From CAYRFQ01 sp964423615 (GTDB lineage: Bacteria; Planctomycetota; Planctomycetia; Gemmatales; Gemmataceae), in NCBI GenBank assembly GCA_964423615.1, contig CAYRFQ010000061.1:1-43575 (forward strand): a stretch of DNA of 43,575 bases, given 5' to 3'. The stretch's first letter is position 1. Each line of letters begins with the position of its first letter. Below, piece by piece: positions 25,182 through 31,735 of this stretch. Position numbers and translations under genes: made by a program. Below the pieces are notes generated by a model. The model had not been told where the DNA came from and searched no databases. It was given only the letters and a program-made list of their open reading frames with translations.

Positions 25182-26318
25182 ATGTTTCTCTATCTTTGGC
25201 TTCCATTTCTATTCGTGATCGGGACCTGCGTTGGAAGTTTCATCAACGTCTGCGTCGCCAGATTACCGCTCGAGAAGAGCATTTTGTGGCCAGGTTCTCA
25301 TTGTGGCCAATGTTATAAACCGATCGCGTTGCATCACAACCTTCCGTTGATCGGATACCTGATCTTGCGAGGACAATGTGCGAACTGCAAAGTGCGATTT
25401 TCTATCCAATATTTCATGGTGGAGTTGTTGACAGGATTGGGATTCGTTGGCTTGTTCTACGTCGTTATCATAGGCAACGTTCATGACTGGCCGTTGCCGG
25501 CGAACTTTCGTGGAAGTTACATCGCAGAAGGATTCTATCCCTGGCAGTGGTTGATTGGATATGGTTGGCATGTCTTGTTGTTTTCGTTCCTTACGGTGTG
25601 TACGTTCACCGACTTGAACGGACGAGAAATCCCCATGTCTGTCACAATTCCAGGCACCGTCATTGGACTCATCGGGGCGATGCTCTTGGCTTGGCCCTGG
25701 CCATTGACCGAACAACAAGGCATGGCAGACATCGTTAAGCACCAAAACAAATTCACCAAGGCTACAGCGAGTTGGTGTTTGTTGCCTCCCGAAGCGAAAC
25801 CGAAAGAAGGAGTATATCCGTGGCCACCCCTTGGACCACCTCCGAGTTGGGCTCCACCAGGAAGCTGGCAGCTCGGATTACTCACCGGAATTGCCGGCGC
25901 TTTAGCCGGTACGTTTCTGGTCCGACTCATCGGGACGCTAGCAAGCAAAGGACTCGGAAAGGAAGCCATAGGCGCCGGAGACGCGGACCTGATGATGATG
26001 GCGGGGGCCTTCACTGGTTGGCAAATAACGCTGACGTCGTTCTTTGTCGGAACCTTGGCGGCGTTGGTCGTTGTTCCGTTCCAGCTCTTCATTCGCCGCG
26101 ATAACTCGATGCCCTTCGGACCTTCGCTCGCTGCTGGCGTGCTCATCACCCTGCTTTGTTGGGACCGTATTTTGCAGGCGTTCCCTCTCAACTTGATTTA
26201 TTTCTGTTTTGAAGTCATGGCGTTCTTGGTCATAGCCGGTGGCGGAATGTTGCTCTTGTTGACGTTCCTGTTGCGTCTTGCCAAAGGAGGCAAAAAAGCG
26301 CCCAAAGAGGATGGATAA
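25182..26318 (+). CDS. prepilin peptidase (A24 family, type IV leader peptidase)
   Basis: This integral membrane aspartic protease cleaves, and often N-methylates, type IV pilin and pseudopilin leaders. The 378-residue product has GSFINVCVARLP at 18-29, the zinc-ribbon pair CGQC (41-44) and CANC (66-69) of the bifunctional subgroup, and several membrane helices. The catalytic Asp144 lies in FTDLNGREIP, and Asp267 in GAGDADLMMM (the GxGD motif). About 50 Pro/Trp-rich residues (about 180-230) are inserted between the two catalytic halves. No pilin, secretin or assembly ATPase gene is nearby. The ribosome binding site is weak. Confidence 0.92.
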   Translation: MFLYLWLPFLFVIGTCVGSFINVCVARLPLEKSILWPGSHCGQCYKPIALHHNLPLIGYLILRGQCANCKVRFSIQYFMVELLTGLGFVGLFYVVIIGNVHDWPLPANFRGSYIAEGFYPWQWLIGYGWHVLLFSFLTVCTFTDLNGREIPMSVTIPGTVIGLIGAMLLAWPWPLTEQQGMADIVKHQNKFTKATASWCLLPPEAKPKEGVYPWPPLGPPPSWAPPGSWQLGLLTGIAGALAGTFLVRLIGTLASKGLGKEAIGAGDADLMMMAGAFTGWQITLTSFFVGTLAALVVVPFQLFIRRDNSMPFGPSLAAGVLITLLCWDRILQAFPLNLIYFCFEVMAFLVIAGGGMLLLLTFLLRLAKGGKKAPKEDG

Positions 26319-26436
26319 GGTTTTGGCCACTCCAGTGGCCCATCTCTGCTCTTTTCTTGGCACCTATGAATCTAATGATGCGTTTTCAACGAATAGTTCA
26401 GTATTGGTCATGTCATTTTCAAAGGAGGACACAGAG

Positions 26437-27252
26437 ATGATTCGTCGCGTCACTTTCTGGAGCATAAGTTTCGTGTGCTTGGTTTCTGTCGGTGCTCAGG
26501 CTGCCGAAACCAACAACTATGTACAATTGGGGACTATGCTGCAAAAGGCGGCTCAAGCCGAACCGGAAGAGATGGCCAAGACCATCCAAGAAGTTGCCAA
26601 GTCGCTCGGAGACGAAAGTTATTTGGCCCACCAACTCCGTACGGGTCTGAAAGAATACGAACAAAACAACTCTACCGAAGTCCTCAAGGAACTCAGGACA
26701 CGTGTCCGACAGATCGGGACCGATTTGACGTTTCGTCCTGTGACCGAAGCGAAACTGCCGAAAGGTTTTCCGGGCTACGTTCCGGCTGGTGAAGTGCGAA
26801 TCCAGAAATATCCGGCCTACCGGATGGCACAGGCCGGTGGGAATGAGTTCTTCCGGTTGTTTAACCACATCAAAAAGAACAACATTGCGATGACCGCCCC
26901 GGTCGAAATGGAAGTCACGCCCAAGGGCGAGAACCTCCGTCGTGAAACCATGGCCTTCCTCTACGGGAACCCAGAAATGGGCAAAGCAGGTCCACAAGGA
27001 GGCGTCATGGTGAAGGACATCAAACCAATGATGGCCGTGAGCACAGGTGTTCGAGGAAAGTCGTCGAACAGCCAAGCGGTCTTGGCAGCACAACAACGAC
27101 TCGTAGCTTGGATGAAGCTGCATCCCGAATACGAAAAGGTCGGCGGACTCCGCGTCATGGGCTGGAACAGTCCTTTTGTACCAGCCAATCGGAGTTATTT
27201 CGAAGTCCAATACAAAGTACGAAAGAAGAACACATCGTCGACCGATCGTTAG
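26437..27252 (+). CDS. exported SOUL heme-binding domain protein
   Basis: The 271-residue product has a signal peptide (MIRRVTFWSISFVCLVSVGA, then QAAE), a helical region to about residue 95 and a SOUL domain from about 110 to 268. Recognisable segments are PAGEVRIQKYPAYRMAQA, FFRLFNHIKKNNIAMTAPVE and VMGWNSPFVPANRSYFEV. SOUL proteins bind heme or related tetrapyrroles in eukaryotes; the bacterial role is unclear. A strong AAAGGAGG lies nine bases before the ATG at 26437; the frame is open upstream into the prepilin peptidase gene without similarity. The stop codon TAG begins a dispersed TAGAGCG repeat. Confidence 0.87.
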   Translation: MIRRVTFWSISFVCLVSVGAQAAETNNYVQLGTMLQKAAQAEPEEMAKTIQEVAKSLGDESYLAHQLRTGLKEYEQNNSTEVLKELRTRVRQIGTDLTFRPVTEAKLPKGFPGYVPAGEVRIQKYPAYRMAQAGGNEFFRLFNHIKKNNIAMTAPVEMEVTPKGENLRRETMAFLYGNPEMGKAGPQGGVMVKDIKPMMAVSTGVRGKSSNSQAVLAAQQRLVAWMKLHPEYEKVGGLRVMGWNSPFVPANRSYFEVQYKVRKKNTSSTDR

Positions 27253-27278
27253 AGCGGTTCGCCTTTGTGTTGGGTACA
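27250..27278 (+). repeat. TAGAGCG-family repeat at the SOUL gene end
   Basis: TAGAGCGGTTCGCCTTTGTG then TTGGGTACA. The first three bases are the stop codon of the SOUL gene. A CCCAGGCCTTCAGCCTGGG palindrome (27283-27301) follows at once. Confidence 0.6.
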
Positions 27279-27282
27279 GATT

Positions 27283-27301
27283 CCCAGGCCTTCAGCCTGG
27301 G
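27283..27301. terminator. palindrome CCCAGGC-cttca-GCCTGGG
   Basis: A 7-bp GC-rich stem with a 5-base loop lies between convergent SOUL and panD genes, 30 bases after the SOUL stop. No long U-run follows, so intrinsic termination is plausible but not shown. Confidence 0.4.
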
Positions 27302-27343
27302 AAAGCTTCCATCGTGTTGAAATTCGACGGTTCCCAGACGCTT

Positions 27344-27739
27344 TTATCTGATTCTCGGCCCAACCACTTCCTTGAGATCGTCGTCCTTGGCCGAGCGAAT
27401 CTTGTTATCCTCATCGACGAAAACGAGTTTCGGTTCATGCAACCGAGCCTTGGATTCTTCGAGGATAGTGAACGTGGCGACGATGATGGTGTCGCCGGGT
27501 TGAACCAGATGCGCGGCGGCTCCGTTAGCGCAAATAACGCCCGAACCTGATTCTCCGACCATTGCGTAAGTCTGGAATCGAGTCCCTTGAGTGACGTTCC
27601 AAACGTGGACTTGCTCGTACGGCAAAATGTCTGCCGCTTCCATCAAGTCGGAGTCGATCGTCAGGCTGCCTTCGTAATCAACGTCGGCGTGTGTAGCCCT
27701 GACACGATGTATTTTCGATTTGAGTATGTGTCTATCCAT
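27344..27739 (-). CDS. panD: aspartate 1-decarboxylase
   Basis: PanD converts L-aspartate to beta-alanine for pantothenate and CoA synthesis. It is made as a proenzyme cleaved to form a pyruvoyl group. The 131-residue product has the self-cleavage site Gly24-Ser25 in DYEGSLTIDS, and the positions known from the E. coli enzyme are all kept: Lys9, His11, Tyr22, Arg54 and Tyr58. The C-terminal NGAAAHLVQPGDTIIVATF block is also typical. It is a single gene, convergent with the SOUL gene. A separate PanM or PanZ maturation factor is not visible here. Confidence 0.96.
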   Translation of the reverse strand: MDRHILKSKIHRVRATHADVDYEGSLTIDSDLMEAADILPYEQVHVWNVTQGTRFQTYAMVGESGSGVICANGAAAHLVQPGDTIIVATFTILEESKARLHEPKLVFVDEDNKIRSAKDDDLKEVVGPRIR

Positions 27740-27856
27740 AATACTTCATTATAGGAGCGGACGAAGAGAACGGCACGAACCCCGTGAGAAGGATTTGCCT
27801 CTCACGAGTAATTTCATTTCTCCAAGTGGATTGGAAAGAAGTAAATCGACGTGTAA

Positions 27857-28004
27857 TATTGAGACCTGCGCAGTTGATGAAGCTTCTTCCATCCAGTTGC
27901 AAGACGAGACTGTTCGCCGTTAGCTCAGGACGACGAATCTATGCAAGTCGGTTCTTTCTTTTGGCCGAAAGCCAAGGTCATCGTAGCCTGGTCACAATGG
28001 CTAG
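27857..28004 (+). repeat. ~145 bp dispersed repeat, copy 2
   Basis: It starts TATTGAGACCTGCGCAGT and ends CATCGTAGCCTGGTCAC, with the same layout as 13112-13255. It lies between panD and the SHOCT gene. Confidence 0.75.
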
Positions 28005-28012
28005 GTACTTCT

Positions 28013-28549
28013 TCATGATGGACTGGATGGATCTTCGCCAAATTTGACATTCGCCCGACGTACTTGATACGCTGCGTAAGCTTGCTGATATTTCTGAGCT
28101 TTGGCAAAAGTTCGGACACCGAACACAACAGCCCCCACTGTGAACAGAACACCAATCAACGGAAAGATCACCTGCGCGATGGCGAACGCCCCATCATTCG
28201 AAACACTTCCTGTGATCGATATGGCCATGATCGTCCAGAAGATCCCAAAGCCTCCTCCTAGCACCGTCATTCCGACTCCGATTCCGGTTGTGGGAACGTA
28301 CGTTCTTCCATACCGACCAGCGATGAGATAGTTTTCTCGCTCGATCTCCCATTCACGATCAATCTGCGTCAGTCTATTCTGATACTTAACTTCGGCGAGT
28401 TGATCGGCGAAATAGCCTTCGAGTTCCTGGTTTGATTCCGGAGACGGACCATCCAGGAGTCGTGCCTTTGCCTTTTCGAACTCTTCGTCAGTCAGCACAC
28501 CACTGACCCGAAGTCCCTCCAGTTTTTGCAATTCGTCAGCAAGACTCAT
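28013..28549 (-). CDS. SHOCT-domain membrane protein
   Basis: The 178-residue product has an N-terminal SHOCT-like motif (LQKLEGLRVSGVLTDEEFEK at about 8-27). A charged helical linker follows, then two hydrophobic helices, about 84-112 (GMTVLGGGFGIFWTIMAISI) and 118-147 (IFPLIGVLFTVGAVVFGV), and a short basic C-terminus. SHOCT modules are usually short oligomerisation elements near membrane segments. No enzymatic motif is visible. The start ATG is at 28549. The gene stands alone between repeats and its role is unknown. Confidence 0.75.
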   Translation of the reverse strand: MSLADELQKLEGLRVSGVLTDEEFEKAKARLLDGPSPESNQELEGYFADQLAEVKYQNRLTQIDREWEIERENYLIAGRYGRTYVPTTGIGVGMTVLGGGFGIFWTIMAISITGSVSNDGAFAIAQVIFPLIGVLFTVGAVVFGVRTFAKAQKYQQAYAAYQVRRANVKFGEDPSSPS

Positions 28550-28647
28550 GGTTGATCGCTCCGAGAGTTGAGGGTCGAGAGACCGATAAAACTCTGCACG
28601 AAGTCGCGAATGAAAAAAGAAGTCCCATTGTTGTATCTTCTTTTCTT

Positions 28648-28706
28648 GGGCAGTTTGTCCAGGCTACGCTGGTGTTGGCTCTTGGCAAAAAACAATTGCC
28701 TGGCTC
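28648..28706 (-). repeat. partial copy of the ~145 bp repeat
   Basis: Read on the minus strand this gives TTTTGCCAAGAGCCAA and then CGTAGCCTGGACAAACTG, similar to the last 50 bases of the repeats at 13112 and 27857 (TTTTGGCCGAAAGCCAA ... CGTAGCCTGGTCA). The 5' part is absent. Confidence 0.45.
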
Positions 28707-28736
28707 TTGTGACTCGACTCGCGACTCTTGTCTCTT

Positions 28737-29753
28737 CTATCCCTCTACCTTATCGGCGTTTTCCTCCCACCAAGTTCGCCATCGTTCAATGCTGGCGTTA
28801 ACTTGGGTACGTGTGCTGCCGTTTCGTGGCCCGAAGTCTTCTCCGCTGAGTTGTTGGAGAGCCGCGCGTGCGTTGCGGCGGACTCGACGGTCGTTGTCGG
28901 TAAGTAACTCAATGAGTTCCGATCCGTGCGGATATTTTTTCTTCCCGCTGACGAACGCCGCCCCTGCTCGGACCCCAGCCACTTCGCTTTGGAGATGTTT
29001 TCGCAGGTCGTCAGAACTCTGGTTTCGCAGAGCCGTCAACAACAGCTTTTCCGCCAATCGTTTCGTCTCCTGATTGGTTTCGCGATCCATTGCGTGTCCG
29101 AACGCCGAGACGACCTTGGTGTTCTTCCGGTCTGCCAACTCCAATAGGGCCGCTTTCAACTTGACACCGCTGAGTTTCTTTGTCACCGCGAATAACTCTT
29201 CCGTCGTCTGTTGCTTGAGCTTTTTCCGCAGCCCCTTAACTTCGTTGGCTTCGCGGACCCTCTCTCGTCGATCCAAAATTCCGTTTTGACGCAAGTACGC
29301 GAGTCGGTAAAGGCAATACGTGCGAACGTCTTGAATGTAACCCTTGTATCTCGGAATCACGACGCCACCCCCCGCGCTGTCGCGAATGAAGTTGAGGACA
29401 TCGGGGTCCTGAGTCCGAAGGATCAAACGTTTGAGCTTTTGACCGATAGCGACAACAGGGCAGCTGTCCTTGATGTTGGCGGCCCGATTGAATCCTTCCA
29501 TCAGGAACGGGATCGACTCGAGTCCGAGTGCGTTGAATTCGATCGCTGCCCTTTTGGCTTCCGCTCCTTTGATTTGCCCGATGTCGGCTCGGATGAAGCG
29601 ATCAATGACATTTCGTATCTTCTTAACCTGCGGTTCGGTCAAAACGGGAAGACTCTCGGCGATCGGATTGACCTGACGTTTCTTGGTCTGTTGGGCCAAA
29701 CCAGGCGTTGCGATCAGCAAGACGAGCACAAAAGAAGTGAGTCGGGATATCAT
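28737..29753 (-). CDS. exported HEAT-like repeat protein
   Basis: The 338-residue product has a signal peptide (MISRLTSFVLVLLIATPGLA, then QQ) and an all-helical mature region. The C-terminal half reads as HEAT-like repeats: LKAALLELADRKNTKVVSAF, LRKHLQSEVAGVRAGAAFVS and DNDRRVRRNARAALQQLSG. It is probably an exported binding scaffold. A second, unrelated-length HEAT protein is encoded at 18418-19647, so this architecture recurs. No operon partner is close: the next upstream gene on this strand begins more than 250 bases away. Confidence 0.8.
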   Translation of the reverse strand: MISRLTSFVLVLLIATPGLAQQTKKRQVNPIAESLPVLTEPQVKKIRNVIDRFIRADIGQIKGAEAKRAAIEFNALGLESIPFLMEGFNRAANIKDSCPVVAIGQKLKRLILRTQDPDVLNFIRDSAGGGVVIPRYKGYIQDVRTYCLYRLAYLRQNGILDRRERVREANEVKGLRKKLKQQTTEELFAVTKKLSGVKLKAALLELADRKNTKVVSAFGHAMDRETNQETKRLAEKLLLTALRNQSSDDLRKHLQSEVAGVRAGAAFVSGKKKYPHGSELIELLTDNDRRVRRNARAALQQLSGEDFGPRNGSTRTQVNASIERWRTWWEENADKVEG

Positions 29754-29941
29754 AATGCGGAATCCTCTGTCGGCACCTTCCCCAAATTTCCATTACTGTA
29801 ACGGACGGCGACGTGACTCTCAAGACTTTGCTTCCGTAGATGGGGCTGGCCAATTTTTCTGGCCTTTACTCCCAAAGACAGCACAAAGAAGCAGCACCCA
29901 AAGTCCTTCTGCCCTCCAAAGGCAGAAGGAACAAATAACTT

Positions 29942-29970
29942 TACCCAACACAACAGCGAAACGCTCGAGG
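29942..29970 (-). repeat. TAGAGCG-family repeat (variant)
   Basis: On the minus strand this reads CGAGCGTTTCGCTGTTGTGT then TGGGT. It lies 44 bases after the stop of the DUF1579-like gene. A second TGTTGGGT (29971-29978) lies in opposite orientation, so the unit is hairpin-like. Confidence 0.5.
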
Positions 29971-30013
29971 TGTTGGGTCCGTCCGCCGCAGAAAACCGAC
30001 GAGGCGTAAGACT

Positions 30014-30568
30014 CTATTTCTTGGCTCGTTTCATTGTTATAGGACCGATGTCAGGCAATGTGTTAACACCGACCATCCGGGATACGATCTTCAAATCATG
30101 AGAGTCTTTGGTGATATCACACACGATGGTCGTCGATGTTGACTTCAGCCCAGGCCCCATCGCACCTTGGTCTTGGAGGTACCACTTGCCATCTTTCCAG
30201 TTCCACGTTGACATGCCATGACCACCCACGGAATCGAAACCGCCCTGAACGATTTGCTTGTTCAAGGAATCCCACCCGATCATCCCTTGAGTCCGCCACA
30301 GCGTCTTCTTTCCCGCCTTGAGGATTACCGACTGCGCGATGGCATTCTTGTTGAGGATCCATTTTCTCGTCAAGGTCCAAGACAGCTTGGTCCCTTTCTC
30401 CACAATGCCAGGAGTTCCCACAGCTACAGACTCACCGGTGAACTTGCCAACGAGAGGTTGTAGTTTCTTCAAGTGTTTGTAATTCGACGGCAACTTCTTC
30501 GTCTGAGCCTGTGTTGGGCCAACGATCACCAAAAGGGCGACAAGTGCGATCCACTGACAGCCTTTCAT
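30014..30568 (-). CDS. exported DUF1579-like protein
   Basis: The 184-residue product has a signal peptide (MKGCQWIALVALLVIVGPTQ, then AQ) and a single beta-barrel-like domain. KHLKKLQPLVGKFTGES at its start, WTLTRKWILNKNAIAQSV, and repeated G-W/strand patterns such as GWDSLNKQIVQGGFDSVGG are typical of the DUF1579 lipocalin-like group. The ligand or substrate is unknown. I chose the ATG at 30568 because it has AAGGAG eight bases upstream and begins the signal peptide; the frame is open 25 more codons. A promoter-like site lies upstream at 30681-30707. Confidence 0.75.
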   Translation of the reverse strand: MKGCQWIALVALLVIVGPTQAQTKKLPSNYKHLKKLQPLVGKFTGESVAVGTPGIVEKGTKLSWTLTRKWILNKNAIAQSVILKAGKKTLWRTQGMIGWDSLNKQIVQGGFDSVGGHGMSTWNWKDGKWYLQDQGAMGPGLKSTSTTIVCDITKDSHDLKIVSRMVGVNTLPDIGPITMKRAKK

Positions 30569-30680
30569 AACATCTCTCCTTGGAGACAGGATGTACCTCA
30601 GGTAACGGTAGACTTCCGTCACTTGTTCGAACGCCTTCCACACTCTGGCAGAACTTCATCGATGTATACAATATGGTTCT

Positions 30681-30707
30681 ATTATAGATGTAAAGTGTAG
30701 AAAACAA
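30681..30707 (-). promoter_or_regulatory. possible promoter of the DUF1579-like gene
   Basis: On the minus strand TATAAT (plus 30681-30686) is preceded by TTGTTT (plus 30702-30707) with a 15-base spacer. It lies 113 bases before the start codon in an AT-rich stretch. The spacing is short for sigma70, so this is tentative. The rest of 30569-30912 holds no gene. Confidence 0.4.
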
Positions 30708-30912
30708 AGCAAAATCATGGCTCGGATGGTGAGTGGATGAGTTCTTCGCAGTCTGGTTGACATTGAGTTTCGAGTTCGTGTTACAAACCGTAAAACCCAC
30801 AACAATTCTTCTGAAATCCGGGGACCAGCGGTTGTTTTCCAGTTCGTTGAATTGTAGCCTTGCGTTCGGCACCAAAACTTGATATGGCTCCCTTCCTCAA
30901 CAAGGCAATCTT

Positions 30913-31281
30913 ATGGCAACAGAACCGCAAGACTCAAAAGGCTCCTGGCAACGGCGACCCGTGCGTTGGTTCCTCCGGAACTGGCTCGAACGACACCAGC
31001 ATCCATTCAACTTTTGGATTCACTTGGTGGGAATCCCGCTAGCCCTGGGCAGTTTAGTGGCGGTTTTTGTTTTGCCCTGGGACTACTGGTATTGGCCGAC
31101 GGCCACTTTCTTGGTTGGCTACCTCCTCCAATACATCGGACATTGTGTCGAGGGGAACGATGTTGGAGAGTTCATACCATTCAAGAAGATGTTAGGGTTG
31201 CCCGTCATTGACATTGTTCCCAAGCGACAAGGCGAAGCGGAGCCAGAACACTCTTTGCCTGGTCCTTCGGAGCCGAAATAG
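30913..31281 (+). CDS. Mpo1/DUF962-like small membrane protein
   Basis: The 122-residue product carries the histidine pattern of the DUF962/Mpo1 family: ERHQHPFNFWIHLVGIPLAL (His28, His30, His37), two hydrophobic segments at about 33-54 and 58-75, and LLQYIGHCVEGND (His77, Glu80). Yeast Mpo1 is an iron-dependent dioxygenase acting on 2-hydroxy fatty acids, with such histidines as ligands. Whether the bacterial protein does the same is unproven. It starts at the ATG at 30913 with a weak AAGG site, and has a charged Pro/Glu-rich tail. Confidence 0.75.
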   Translation: MATEPQDSKGSWQRRPVRWFLRNWLERHQHPFNFWIHLVGIPLALGSLVAVFVLPWDYWYWPTATFLVGYLLQYIGHCVEGNDVGEFIPFKKMLGLPVIDIVPKRQGEAEPEHSLPGPSEPK

Positions 31282-31735
31282 GCGCCGACAAACATGAGAA
31301 CGGACAGACCAATGGCCAAGCCAACAGAAGGCTTTAGCCCTTTGAGAACCCAGCACGGATATTCCAAAACGAATGGCCCAAGAATCGGTAAAGTCTGTCT
31401 AAATTCTTGGATCGCTTTTGCCGATAGCTAGATATAGCATCTCCGATTTTCGTCGATCACGTCATGCATGGATGAAAAACGCAATCAGAAAGAAGCTCAG
31501 CTTGTAAAGCCAGGTTCGCTTTTGCTGAACTGTGGCAAATTGTTGTCCTATCGCGAGTCGCCATCGCTGCAGCCACGACAATTGGACTCCGCCAAGTGGG
31601 AGTTGTCGTCGGAATCTCGTTTCCGGTGGGTTGGAAGGACCGAAGCGACCAAGACAAACCTCCGGAGTCGTTTCGCGTTGCCGTAGGGGAATCGAAACGA
31701 CGCAGGAAGAACACACGGTCATCGGGGTGAACACT
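31282..31735. other. intergenic region before the TolC-like gene
   Basis: About 450 bases with no supported gene or repeat. The TolC-like frame is open back to 31532, but the extension lacks a signal sequence and family similarity. Promoters for the downstream gene must lie here, but I cannot point to one. Confidence 0.45.

Noticed and set aside
31468..31686. 72-codon open frame before the TolC-like gene
   Set aside because: No ribosome binding site, domain or composition that supports it as a gene.
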